Positions 36,750 to 46,246 of a DNA stretch of 64,000 nt are shown here, in pieces. Source of the stretch: Pseudomonas silvicola. Its GTDB lineage: Bacteria > Pseudomonadota > Gammaproteobacteria > Pseudomonadales > Pseudomonadaceae. Within the stretch, counting starts at the first letter, position 1. Every line of letters begins with the position of its first letter. Where the stretch lies: contig NZ_CP093280.1 in NCBI RefSeq assembly GCF_026651855.1, positions 5,664,501 to 5,728,500 on the forward strand, read 5' to 3'. Made by a program: the position numbers and the translations under genes. The notes under the pieces are model-generated. The model searched no databases. It saw nothing but the letters and a program-made list of their open reading frames with translations, and was not told the origin of the DNA.

Positions 36750-36886
36750 ATGGCAGCAACCTCGGTTTCGGCGTGCAGGGCCGGAGCGTCGCTGGCGGAT
36801 GTCGCAGTGGCTTGCGGCTTCTTCGACCAAACCCACCTGGCGGCATTTTTCCAGAGTTTTCGGCACGATACCCGGCGTCTACAGGT
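36750..36886 (+). pseudogene. Fragment of an AraC-family regulator (C-terminal HTH)
   Basis: One frame encodes ASLADVAVACGFFDQTHLAAFFQSFRHDT, which is the second helix-turn-helix of an AraC protein, but no upstream domain or first HTH is open in that frame. The stretch lies between the isochorismatase-like gene and the convergent dehydratase. It appears to be the remnant of a deleted regulator gene. Confidence 0.55.
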
Positions 36887-36896
36887 AGATCACGGT

Positions 36897-37811
36897 TCAA
36901 CAGCCACGGAACCCGGACAGGGACTCGATGGTTGCGGTGCAGCCGCCGCATACGATGACCAGCACGTTGCTATGCGCTCGCAGGGACAGCTTGTTCTCAT
37001 AAAGCAGCGCCAGAGAGGCGCCGCACGCCGGCTCAACCAGTGTGCGGTGGTCATTCAGGTAGGCCAGGCAGGCACTCACCGCCTCTGCGTCCGTCACTTG
37101 CACGGGCACCACGGGGCGTTCCTTCGACACGTCAAACGCCCGCTGACAGACCTGCCGCGCGCCCAGCGAGGTCGCCACCCCGGACACCACTGGAATCTCG
37201 GTCAAATCCCCCGCCTGGATCGACGCATTGAACGACGCCATGCCTTGCGTTTCGACGGCATAGATCGGCACGCTGCCCAGCCCATTGCGGCGCAACCCTA
37301 GATCGACACCGGCGAGCAGGCCACCGCCGCCAACAGAAAGAACCACGGCATCAGGGCGTACACCTTCGGCAACGACCTCGTCGATCATCGACGCATGCCC
37401 TTCCCACAGAAGCGGATCGTCGAACGGGTGGACGAAGGCGTCGGCGGGTGTCTCTAACGAACGGGCAAGTTCGTTGGCTTCGAACCATGACTCGCCATGC
37501 ACGACGACCTCGGCGCCCTCCAGGCCCAAAAGGATTCTGGCTCGCTCCGAGGTTGTTTCTGGCACGACCACAACCACGGGAACGCCCAATCGACGCCCAG
37601 CATAGGCAACCGCGAGCCCGGCATTACCGCCCGACGAAGAGAGGAAGCGCTTGGCACCTCGTGCGTGGTGCTGCTCGCAGGCGTGACCGACGCCTCGAAT
37701 CTTGAAAGAACCCGAAGGCTGCAATGCCTCCATTTTCATCCACACCTGGGTGCCGGTGGCGTGGCTCAGAGGCAGTGACTGCAAAAGAGGTGTGTTGATA
37801 CTCAGAGGCAT
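36897..37811 (-). CDS. PLP-dependent serine/threonine dehydratase
   Basis: This 304-residue fold-type II PLP enzyme has the Schiff-base Lys in LQPSGSFKIRG, the phosphate-binding and substrate loop SSSGGNAGLAVAYAGRRLG, and the glycine-rich LSVGGGGLLAG. It deaminates serine or threonine to the 2-oxo acid. At 304 residues it lacks the C-terminal ACT-like domain of biosynthetic IlvA, like eukaryotic SDH. A DauR-like regulator gene lies 46 bp upstream on the same strand, implying co-transcription and control by an amino acid. Confidence 0.82.
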   Translation of the reverse strand: MPLSINTPLLQSLPLSHATGTQVWMKMEALQPSGSFKIRGVGHACEQHHARGAKRFLSSSGGNAGLAVAYAGRRLGVPVVVVVPETTSERARILLGLEGAEVVVHGESWFEANELARSLETPADAFVHPFDDPLLWEGHASMIDEVVAEGVRPDAVVLSVGGGGLLAGVDLGLRRNGLGSVPIYAVETQGMASFNASIQAGDLTEIPVVSGVATSLGARQVCQRAFDVSKERPVVPVQVTDAEAVSACLAYLNDHRTLVEPACGASLALLYENKLSLRAHSNVLVIVCGGCTATIESLSGFRGC

Positions 37812-37857
37812 GTAGTGAGTTCCGAAAAATGCGGTACCGATGAGACCCTGGCCGGCG

Positions 37858-38562
37858 TTAGCGTGGCGCGTTCTTCAGCTCGTCCAGGTAGTTGTAAACC
37901 GTGTAGCGGGTGACCCCCAGCGCGCTGGCGGCCATCTCTACGCTGCCCTTGATCAGGAAAATCCCCTTTTCCTGCATCTCCTGCACGGCCAGCAGGTTGG
38001 TTCGCTTGGTATTGGCTCGACCGCTGCCAGGGCTCTGCTCAGTGGCGCTTCTGATGATGGCGTGCACAAGGTCCTCGACGTTGTCGGGTCCAGGCTCGGC
38101 ATTGGCTTCGGGGACGTGCGCCACTGCTGCGGGGAGCGGCGTGACAGCGCCAACCAGACACTGGAGCAGGTTGATGGCGTCGCTGATCCCGGCAGTGTTC
38201 ACGTTGATGCACAGCGCAGCGAAGGGCCGGCCATCACTGCCACGGTAAAACGCCGTACTGCTGCGCAGCGCATGCCCTTCGCGGGAAAGCGTCGGGTAGT
38301 CCAGCACCAGCGACACAGGCTCATCCTTCTCTTCCAGCACGCTGGCGAAAGCTTTGTCCGCACGCATTCCGGCGAGTACCGAATCGCCCTTTTTCCGCCC
38401 GCTCACGTGGGCGTTCGCGATCTCGGCAATCGAGTACTCGGGCTTTCGAAGGTCGTGAAGCACAAGCTCGGCGTTGCCAGGCAGTACGCTGCCGATGGCG
38501 CGGACGGTGCTCGTGAAAAGCGCCAGGACGCTATCTTCGTCGAAGGTCAGGGGTGAGGGCAT
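37858..38562 (-). CDS. DauR-like (YheO PAS + HTH) transcriptional regulator
   Basis: This 234-residue protein has an N-terminal YheO-like PAS domain (GSVLPGNAELVLHDLRKPEYSI and YRGSDGRPFAALCINVNT) and a C-terminal winged HTH (FLIKGSVEMAASALGVTRYTVYNYLDEL). Related DauR controls D-amino-acid catabolism. Here it probably regulates the downstream dehydratase, with which it appears co-transcribed. Confidence 0.82.
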   Translation of the reverse strand: MPSPLTFDEDSVLALFTSTVRAIGSVLPGNAELVLHDLRKPEYSIAEIANAHVSGRKKGDSVLAGMRADKAFASVLEEKDEPVSLVLDYPTLSREGHALRSSTAFYRGSDGRPFAALCINVNTAGISDAINLLQCLVGAVTPLPAAVAHVPEANAEPGPDNVEDLVHAIIRSATEQSPGSGRANTKRTNLLAVQEMQEKGIFLIKGSVEMAASALGVTRYTVYNYLDELKNAPR

Positions 38563-38733
38563 GGAAGTCGTAATTCAACAATTTGTGTAAAACTATCACC
38601 ATGCCAGTGATATTTTCAACATAACGTCAAAATTTTCTACCATCGTTCAACAGTGTTCAGTCCGTGGAGCAGCCATCGGCCAGAAGCGTGCGAGGGGGAA
38701 TATGGACCCAGACCGTACTGGTGCCCTTGGCAA

Positions 38734-39110
38734 TCAACTGACCAGTCCGTTGGAAAAGTTCTCTACGGCGAAGTCTACAAATGCACGGACTTTGGGCGCC
38801 AGTTGCCTGCTGCTTGGCCAAACGACGTGGAAGGTACTCCCCCTACAAGGCTGCTGCTGAGTACCTTTTCCAAACGCCCGGCAGCCAAGCTGTCTTTGAC
38901 AGCGAAATCAGGTACGCACGCGATCCCTCGGCCTGCCTGCGCCAGGTAGATCAGCGCCTCTACGTTGCTGCAGACCATAGTGACCGGGAGAGACTCACCT
39001 GCCTGAATGGCCTGTTGTTTCTTGAAAGGCCACTGATAGAGCTTCCCTGAATTCTGCCACCGGTAGTGCAAGCAGGAATGATTCAAGAGATCACTGGGCT
39101 GGGACGGAAT
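38734..39110 (-). pseudogene. 3' fragment of a LysR-family regulator gene, frameshifted
   Basis: Reading backward from about 39110, [51 protein letters not shown] and LAAGRLEKVL are the effector domain of an LTTR. At a run of five C (38839-38843) the frame shifts. Adding one base restores the ordinary LysR ending WPSSRQLAPKVRAFVDFAVE, with a stop at 38734. The 5' half is missing and ilvD sequence begins at about 39117. So it is both truncated and frameshifted. Confidence 0.75.
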
Positions 39111-40892
39111 ACCTCCATCGCCAACAGCTTCACCCAGTTCGTTCCCGGCCACGTTCACCTCAAGGACCTCGGTCAGCTCGTGGCCGGTGAGGTCGCACTG
39201 GCGGGTGGCGTGGCGAAGGAGTTCAACACCATTGCCGTCGATGACGGAATCGCCATGGGTCACGACGGTATGCTCTATTCATTGCCCTCGCGAGAATTGA
39301 TTGCCGACGCCGTCGAATACATGGTCAACGCCCACTGCGCCGATGCCTTGGTGTGCATTTCCAACTGCGACAAGATAACCCCGGGCATGCTGATGGCTGC
39401 CATGCGCCTCAACATCCCCACGGTGTTCGTTTCCGGTGGTGCAATGGAGGCCGGCAAGGCGGTGATCAAAGGGCGATACCAGTCTCTGGACCTGATCGAT
39501 GCCATGGTGATCGCGGCCGATGACGACTACAGCGACGAAGAGGTTGCGGCTGTCGAACGCGCCGCCTGCCCCACGTGCGGTTCGTGCTCCGGAATGTTCA
39601 CCGCCAACTCGATGAACTGCCTGACCGAAGCCCTGGGCCTAGCGCTGCCGGGTAACGGTACGGTACTCGCGACCCATGCCGACCGCGAGCAGCTGTTTCG
39701 GCAAAGTGGCCGCTTGATCGTCGAGCTGGCCAAGCGTTGGTATGAGCAAGATGACGCGCGCACGTTGCCGCGCCACATTGCCAATCGAGCCGCGTTCATA
39801 AATGCCATGAGCCTGGATATCGCCATGGGCGGATCGACCAATACCGTTCTTCACCTGTTGGCCGCCGCGCGTGAAGGCGGTGTGACGTTCACCATGGCCG
39901 ACATCGACCAGTTGTCACGCCGCGTTCCCTGGCTGTGCAAAGTCGCTCCGGCGAGTAACCAGGTCCACATCGAGAACGTGCACCGCGCCGGAGGCATCAT
40001 GGCGATTCTTGGCGAACTGGACAGGGCGGGTTTGATCGATACGCGCTTGTCGGTCATCCACGCGCCTACCCTCAAAGACGCTCTGGACCGTTGGGATATC
40101 GCTCGTCACCCAGACAATCAGGTGCATACGTTCTTCCGGGCAGCACCAGGCAACGCTCGCACCCAGAAAGCATTCAGCCAGGCGGCGCGCTGGGAAGAGC
40201 TAGATACCGACCGTAGTGCCGGTGCGATCCGTTGCGTGGAGCATGCGTTCAGCCAGGATGGCGGGCTTGCAGTTCTGTTCGGGAACCTGGCACCTGAGGG
40301 GTGCATCGTCAAAACTGCCAGCGTAGACCCGGCGATGCTGATTTTCGAAGGCAAAGCCATAGTCTTCGAAAGCCAGGAAGCCGCCGTGGCGGGCATCCTC
40401 GGTGACCAGGTCTGTGCTGGCGATGTCGTGGTCATCCGCTACGAAGGCCCCAAGGGAGGTCCCGGCATGCAGGAGATGCTCTACCCCACCAGTTATCTCA
40501 AGTCCAAAGGGCTGGCCAAGTCCTGCGCGCTGTTGACCGATGGTCGTTTTTCGGGAGGCAGTTCGGGGCTGTCCATCGGCCATGTGTCACCTGAGGCAGC
40601 CGAGGGGGGACTGATCGGGCTGGTGAAAACAGGCGATGTGATCAGGATCGACATTCCAGGGCGCAGCATTGCACTGCGGCTGGGCGATGAGACGTTGCGT
40701 CAGCGCTACCGAGCAATGCACGCACGCGGGGAGCAGGCGTGGCAACCTGCTCCACGTGCTCGCATGGTCTCCCCGGCCCTCCAAGCCTACGCCGCACTGA
40801 CAACCAACGCCGCGCGCGGCGCGGTGCGAGATGTGACGCAGGTTCAGCGGCGCATTCAGCCGACCGTTAGGTGTGCGGCTCCATCCGGATAA
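39066..40892 (+). pseudogene. ilvD: 5'-truncated dihydroxy-acid dehydratase (ilvD paralogue)
   Basis: From [18 protein letters not shown] onward (about 39120) the ORF matches IlvD, including the cluster ligands in [11 protein letters not shown] and [11 protein letters not shown] and the C-terminal [19 protein letters not shown]. The first ~41 residues of E. coli-type IlvD (containing THGRNMAGARALW and the GKPIIAVV strand) are absent. They are replaced by unrelated upstream sequence ([15 protein letters not shown]). IlvD dehydrates dihydroxy-acids in branched-chain amino acid synthesis. The ORF is open and may be expressed, but loss of the N-terminal segment makes activity doubtful. A second intact ilvD is expected elsewhere. 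Confidence 0.75.
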
Positions 40893-41002
40893 AACCACCG
40901 TCAGGTCGCGGTGCGAATGTGTACCTGGTAAACCCAGAAATGGCCTCAGACCATGGACACCATGCCTGCTCCATAACCCTTTACTGTCCACTCATGCCGT
41001 TG

Positions 41003-41917
41003 TCAGTCAGCAACGGCCTGAAAAACGCTGGCGGTGGTTTGCCTGACCTGTTCCCGCAACCACCGGTGAACCGGTTCGGCATCGTGCCGGGGATGCCAAC
41101 TCATCGCGATACTGACCGAAGGGGTATCCACGGGCAGTGCGAAAATGTGCAACTGGCTGGAGTTAGGGCTCCAGCGGGCGAATGGCTCGGGTATGGCCGC
41201 GATGAAATCCGAACTCATGGCCATGGCCATGGCAGCTTGGAAAGAGGGAACCACCAATGCCACGCGGCGTTTTGCGCTTGACGCGGCCAATGCATCATCA
41301 ATCGGGCCGCCCGCCACTCCACGTCGCGACGCATTGACATGGGGCCAGGCGATGAACTGGGCTAGATCGATGTATTCCGATCCGGCCAGCGGGTGGTCCG
41401 CCCTGACGACCCCCATGAAGTGCGTCTTGAGCAGTGTCTGGGTCTTGATCTCGGGTGCGTCGCCGTCGAGCACCCCCAAGTCCAGGTCTACCTCGCCGCT
41501 GCGCAACGCCTCCATGCTTTTCTTGGGGCGTAACACGAAGCGCAAGGTAATCCCCGGTGCCTGTTCCAGCAGCCGAGCGCATAACGCTGCCGCCCAGGTT
41601 CCGATCACGCCGTCGCTGGTGCGCAACGTAAAGGTACGCTCAACCTGAGCAAGCTCAAGGTCCGGCGGTGTGAGAATCCCCCTCACTTCCTCGATCAGCG
41701 TACGCACCCGCTCGCGCAAATCGAGCGCCCGCTGGGTGGGCACCAACCCTCTCCCTGCCTGTACGAATAACGGGTCACCCAACGAGTGCCGCAGATGCGA
41801 GAGACGACGACTCATGGCGGGCGCACTTAGATTCAAGCGCCTGGCGGCCCCCGCAACGCTTCCCTCGCTGAGCAAGGCATCGAGGTCAATCAAGTGATTG
41901 AGGTCAAGATTCTTCAT
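41003..41917 (-). CDS. LysR-family transcriptional regulator
   Basis: This 304-residue LTTR starts MKNLDLNHLIDLDALLSEGS and has HTH SVAGAARRLNLSAPAMSRRLSHLRHSLGDPLFV. The effector domain has FTLRTSDGVIGTWAAALCARLLEQAPGITLRF, like NodD/PcpR-type members. It is divergent from the EamA exporter gene at 42055, which it probably controls. The start at 41917 is preferred over 41941. Confidence 0.82.
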   Translation of the reverse strand: MKNLDLNHLIDLDALLSEGSVAGAARRLNLSAPAMSRRLSHLRHSLGDPLFVQAGRGLVPTQRALDLRERVRTLIEEVRGILTPPDLELAQVERTFTLRTSDGVIGTWAAALCARLLEQAPGITLRFVLRPKKSMEALRSGEVDLDLGVLDGDAPEIKTQTLLKTHFMGVVRADHPLAGSEYIDLAQFIAWPHVNASRRGVAGGPIDDALAASSAKRRVALVVPSFQAAMAMAMSSDFIAAIPEPFARWSPNSSQLHIFALPVDTPSVSIAMSWHPRHDAEPVHRWLREQVRQTTASVFQAVAD

Positions 41918-42054
41918 GTGGTTACCTGAATAAAGGAACATAGCCAGTCAGATAGCTGCAAATTGTGCATGCATAGGTTGCTATCAGTGCAATTTATTTA
42001 ATCGATGGGTTAGGGAAAAATCCACGGCATTCGCCATCATTCCAGGGATCTCCC

Positions 42055-42969
42055 ATGCCTGACTCACCAGACGTACCCGTCGCACGCCGCGCGTCCGTCA
42101 CGGACGCGATGACCACCTCACTTGCACCGCTATGCGCCGTCGTCATCTGGGCGGGCAACACTATCGTCACCAAAGCCGCTTCCGTGGCCATCCAGCCTGC
42201 CTCGATTGTGTTCTATCGGTGGCTTCTCGCGTTTGCACTGCTTAGCCTGTTTAACGGCAAGGGTATTTGGCGTAATCGCCACGTGGTGGCGCAGCACTGG
42301 TCAAAACTGATGGTGTTGGGGGTGCTGGGCATGGCGGTCTATCAAGGGCTGGCCTACCAGGCTGCACTGAGTACGTCGGCCATCAACATGGGCGTGCTCG
42401 TATCGCTGGCGCCGCTCATGTCGGCTTTGCTATCCAGCGCCATTGCCCGCGAGGCCGTGCCAGTACGCACGCTGGTTGGCGCATTGCTATCCCTGACAGG
42501 ACTGGTTTGGCTGACCAGCCAAGGGCACCCCGCGAGCCTGTTCCAGCAAAGCCTTCAGAGGGGTGATGGACTCATGCTGATCGCCATCTTCGCCAACTCA
42601 CTGTACGGGCTATTGCTCAAACGCTGGGCGGTACCCCTTTCAACCTGGCAGCAACTGCATGTACAGGTGGGGTTTGGTGTACTCGTGACCCTGCCGATAT
42701 GGCTGGCAAGTCCCATCTCTCCAATCACCGTCAACAACGCGCCACTGATTCTGTACGCGGGCGTTGCAGCCTCGATCGGCGCGCCGTTTTTCTGGATGAA
42801 GGGAGTGCATTCTCTGGGCGCGCCGAAGGCTTCGTTGTATTTGAATCTACTGCCTGTATTGGTGGCGGGGGTGGCCTGCGTGGTGCTGGGGGAGCAGCTG
42901 CATAGCTATCATGCTGTAGGAGGTGCGCTGGCCTTGATGGGAGTTGCGGTGGGGCTGCAAAAAAAATAG
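42055..42969 (+). CDS. EamA/DMT-family exporter
   Basis: This 304-residue membrane protein has 10 hydrophobic helices in two repeats of five, the drug/metabolite transporter arrangement. LAPLCAVVIWAGNTIVTKAAS, then MLSLAPLMSALLSS and TGLVWLTSQGHP in the first repeat and NNAPLILYAGVAASIGAPFFWMKG in the second, fit the EamA family. Such proteins export amino acids or metabolites. The divergent LysR is the probable regulator. Confidence 0.82.
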   Translation: MPDSPDVPVARRASVTDAMTTSLAPLCAVVIWAGNTIVTKAASVAIQPASIVFYRWLLAFALLSLFNGKGIWRNRHVVAQHWSKLMVLGVLGMAVYQGLAYQAALSTSAINMGVLVSLAPLMSALLSSAIAREAVPVRTLVGALLSLTGLVWLTSQGHPASLFQQSLQRGDGLMLIAIFANSLYGLLLKRWAVPLSTWQQLHVQVGFGVLVTLPIWLASPISPITVNNAPLILYAGVAASIGAPFFWMKGVHSLGAPKASLYLNLLPVLVAGVACVVLGEQLHSYHAVGGALALMGVAVGLQKK

Positions 42970-43260
42970 CGAACGGGCGACCAAGGGGAACAGCGTTGAC
43001 ATGTTCCAGGTCGCTACCGATGGACCCGCGTCATTGACTATGCGAACGAACGTCGATGCTCCAGGACGCTGAGGCCCATGAGCGTTTTTTACACATTCTG
43101 GACCGATTGCGGACATGCACCAGACGCTACAATACAGCCCCAAACCACCAGCAACTGCGTGCCCTAATCAGGTGCACGCTCATGAGCAAATAGGCTGGCT
43201 GGGCACCTCGGAGATGGCCAAAACCATCGGTTGATAAGGACAGTTATCGGCCAAGAGCGG

Positions 43261-44142
43261 TTACTTCGGACTTCTCAGAGATGCCTCTAGCTCGTCTAGA
43301 AAGACGCGCACACGATGCGGCACCTGTTGCCGGGTTGGGAGCACAGCCGTGATAAAGAGTTGCTCGGGAGTGGCGTCCTTCAGCTCCACTAGCCGCAAGC
43401 TGTTCTCCTCCAGATCTTTACGAACATCCCAATAGGTGAGCATTGCTAGTCCGAGCCCCTGCTTGCTCGCGGTGCGCACTGCTTCGACGCTATTGGCAGA
43501 GAACACGCTTTCCCCTTTGAAGCCAACCACCCCCCTCTCCCGCACGAAAGGCCAATGCGGCATACCGTGGAGCGCTATGCAGCGATGTCGACGCAGGTCA
43601 TCGAGAGTAGTGGGTACCCCATATCGCTCCAGGTAAGCGGGGCTTGCGCACAGCACGCGGGGATTAGGGGCCAGCGAGCGAGCAACCAAAGCGGAATCGC
43701 GTAGCGTCGCGATACGGATCGCCACGTCGATTCCGAGGCTGACAATGTCTACGATGCTGTCGGATAGGTGAAGGTCTACTTGAAGTGCTGAATGCTCGGC
43801 CAGCAATTGTGGGATGAGCGGCATGATGACGGCCTGCCCGAATACTGTCGGAGCTGTCACCTTAAGGACACCGCGGGCCGTTCCTGCATTAGCCTTCAAG
43901 GTGACTTTCGCTGCCTCGCTCGCCCCGAGAAGCGTCTTGGAAAATGGCAGGAACAGCTCCCCTTCGGTCGTGAGCGAAACCGAGCGAGTGGTGCGATGCA
44001 CCAGCCGAACCTCCAGCTCATGCTCAAGAGAAGCTAGACGTCGCGATACAGTCATGGGGGACAGTCCAAGGCGCCGAGCTGCGCCCGACAGACTGCCGCT
44101 TTCAGCAATGGCCGCAAACACTTCAACGTCTGAAATCTGCAT
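43261..44142 (-). CDS. LysR-family transcriptional regulator
   Basis: This 293-residue LTTR starts MQISDVEVFAAIAESGSLSGAARRLGLSPMTVSRRLASLE. The effector domain begins GVLKVTAPTVFGQAVIMPLIPQ and ends RQQVPHRVRVFLDELEASL, typical of the AaeR/DmlR-like group. It is divergent from the Old Yellow Enzyme gene at 44259 and probably responds to an electrophile or aromatic compound. Codon usage appears less GC-biased than genes earlier in the window. Confidence 0.82.
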   Translation of the reverse strand: MQISDVEVFAAIAESGSLSGAARRLGLSPMTVSRRLASLEHELEVRLVHRTTRSVSLTTEGELFLPFSKTLLGASEAAKVTLKANAGTARGVLKVTAPTVFGQAVIMPLIPQLLAEHSALQVDLHLSDSIVDIVSLGIDVAIRIATLRDSALVARSLAPNPRVLCASPAYLERYGVPTTLDDLRRHRCIALHGMPHWPFVRERGVVGFKGESVFSANSVEAVRTASKQGLGLAMLTYWDVRKDLEENSLRLVELKDATPEQLFITAVLPTRQQVPHRVRVFLDELEASLRSPK

Positions 44143-44258
44143 CTTTATATCTCTTTCCGTTAAGGCGCCCTATCCATTTCGCAGGATTCCAATTGTCGCC
44201 GCTGATGCCTAGGCTCTGCGCATTGCCTTACTCGGCAGAAACCACTGAGAGGAATCTG

Positions 44259-45359
44259 ATGATGCTCAATCCACGAATTCTAACCCCATATGATATGGCT
44301 GGTCGCGCGCTGAAGAACCGTCTGGCGGTAGCTCCAATGACACGTGTCAGCGCTACCGCGGCCGGGCATGCAACCCAGGAGATGGCCCGGTATTACGAGC
44401 GCTTTGCCCAAGGAGGCTTTGGCCTAGTGATCACAGAAGGCATCTATACCGATCAGAAGCACTCGCAGGGTTACCCTTTCCAACCCGGTATCACAGATGA
44501 CGTGCAGGCCCGCGCCTGGCGAATGGTGACAGACAGGATCCACGCTCACCGGGGTGTAGCCTTTGCTCAGATCATGCACGCAGGTGCCCTTAGCCAGAGC
44601 AACCGCTTCGTCGACGTTTCGGCAGGCCCCTCAGCTCTGCGTCCCAAAGGGGAACAGATGAAGTTTTACTATGGCGCGGGTCAATACCCCGTACCCCGAG
44701 CCATGACCGAAGAAGACATTGCCGACGCCATCGAGGGCTTCGCACAGGCTGCATCCCTGGCAATCAAATCTGCACACTTCGATGGCATCGAAATCCACGG
44801 CGCCAACGGATACCTGCTTGATCAATTCCTCACGGACTACACGAATCAGCGTAACGACCGTTGGGGTGGCTCTGTGCAGGCTCGCATGTCCCTGACCCTT
44901 GAAGTCGTAAAAGCGGTAAGGCAGGCGGTGGGCGTGGTACCCATGGGTGTTCGAATCTCGCAGGGCAAGGTCAATGACTTTGAGCACAAATGGCCCGAGG
45001 GGGAGCAGGCTGCTGAGGTGATCTTCGGCTCACTCAGCGATGCTGGAGTCGACTTCATTCACGTCACGGAATTCGAAGCTTGGAAACCCGCATTTCCAGC
45101 CGGCCAGAACAGCCTTGTATCCCTCTCTCGTCGTTACGCACCGAAGGTGGCCTTGATTGCAAATGGTGGTTTGCATACGGCTGAGCATGCGTCATCCGTT
45201 ATGGAGGAAGGGGCCGATATCATTGCAATCGGAAAGGCTGCGCTCGCGAACCCGGATTTTCCTCGGCGATTAGCCAGCAAAGAAGCTCTGGATGAGTTTG
45301 ACGCCTCGATCTTGGGGCCTATCGCCAACATCAAGAATAGCGAACTGGCTTTGGCCTAA
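44259..45359 (+). CDS. NADH:flavin oxidoreductase (Old Yellow Enzyme family)
   Basis: This 366-residue FMN-dependent enzyme has NRLAVAPMTRVSA, the phenol-binding HGANGYLLDQFLTDYTNQR with its His-Asn pair, and NDRWGGSVQARMSLTLEVV, all diagnostic. The GAGAGGAATCTG before ATG-ATG at 44259/44262 supports the start. OYEs reduce activated alkenes of electrophiles. The LysR upstream on the opposite strand is the likely regulator. Confidence 0.85.
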   Translation: MMLNPRILTPYDMAGRALKNRLAVAPMTRVSATAAGHATQEMARYYERFAQGGFGLVITEGIYTDQKHSQGYPFQPGITDDVQARAWRMVTDRIHAHRGVAFAQIMHAGALSQSNRFVDVSAGPSALRPKGEQMKFYYGAGQYPVPRAMTEEDIADAIEGFAQAASLAIKSAHFDGIEIHGANGYLLDQFLTDYTNQRNDRWGGSVQARMSLTLEVVKAVRQAVGVVPMGVRISQGKVNDFEHKWPEGEQAAEVIFGSLSDAGVDFIHVTEFEAWKPAFPAGQNSLVSLSRRYAPKVALIANGGLHTAEHASSVMEEGADIIAIGKAALANPDFPRRLASKEALDEFDASILGPIANIKNSELALA

Positions 45360-45784
45360 GTGCAATCCCGGAAGCGGATGGATCTGTCCGCTTTTGGCCG
45401 TGCATGGCCGAGCAGTATGAAACGCGCAGGGTCTTCGCTCTGCGATAGATCAAAGATGCCTTCGAGATATCTCTCAATCGTAGCGGCGATTTTCCCCGAC
45501 CAGCTTTCCCGTGTTCCAACGCTGACAAGGGTAGCTATGACGTTCACGACCTGTCCTCCACCTGTTGAACGACAAGCGTGGCTCACCAGAACAACGGTTG
45601 CTGACCGGTTAGAAGTCGCAATTTGGAATCAAGAGGCCACATTGAAAAAGCGTCAGATCATTTTGGTCATGCCTGATCCTGACGCACTTTTGGTCGTGCC
45701 CCACTGGTGGCTGTCTTCCTTTATCTCCCTATGCCGGCACGCCTTTTGCTGCACGCTCCGTTACAACAGAGGCAAGGAAGCGAC
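45360..45784. other. Non-coding spacer with TTTTGG(C/T)C(G/A)TGC repeats
   Basis: These ~425 bp hold no gene I can support. A motif reading TTTTGGCCGTGC (45392), TTTTGGTCATGC (45661) and TTTTGGTCGTGC (45688) appears three times, the latter two 27 bp apart. Such repeats resemble the multiple terminal repeats of IS21-family elements, so an insertion-sequence remnant is possible but unproven. Confidence 0.35.
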
Positions 45785-46162
45785 ATGAGAGAGTGGCGTA
45801 CCAACGACGATATTCACGAGATGCACCGTGAGGCAATCTCCGAAGGGGTTATTCAACATGGCCAGGCTTTATCACGTGCACACGGCGGCTATGCGGAGCC
45901 TTTAGCGTGCATGCTGATGGATGATGACGTGCTGATTGGCGGCGTCACGGGCCGAACTGAGTTTGGCCGCCTCTTTATCAACTACCTCTGGGTGGATGCC
46001 CCGTGCCGTAATCAGGGACTCGGAACTGAACTATTGCACAGGATTGAGGCGCTCGCACTGCAACGTGGTTGCCTGGAAGCACTAATCGAGAGCCTTGATG
46101 AGAACGTGGCTCGCTGGTACGGGCGATGCGGCTACCGGTTGATCGCACATTTACCCCAGTAA
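45785..46162 (+). CDS. GNAT-family N-acetyltransferase
   Basis: This 125-residue protein has the GNAT acetyl-CoA loop PCRNQGLGTELLHRIEALALQRG and the C-terminal YGRCGYRLIA. AGGCAAGGAAGCGAC before the ATG at 45785 supports the start. The N-terminal half (MHREAISEGVIQHG) is ordinary. A protein or small molecule amine is the likely acceptor. No partner gene. Confidence 0.72.
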   Translation: MREWRTNDDIHEMHREAISEGVIQHGQALSRAHGGYAEPLACMLMDDDVLIGGVTGRTEFGRLFINYLWVDAPCRNQGLGTELLHRIEALALQRGCLEALIESLDENVARWYGRCGYRLIAHLPQ

Positions 46163-46246
46163 AGCGGCCCCTGGGGGCGTCACACGCTGTTGAAGCCGTT
46201 GATGCCAAATGATTAAGCAACTCAAGACCAACAGGAAGTACGTGTC

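Noticed and set aside
45356-45788. Two overlapping opposite-strand frames in the gap before the GNAT gene
   Set aside because: Neither has recognisable similarity or a clear start, and the region looks non-coding or IS-derived.
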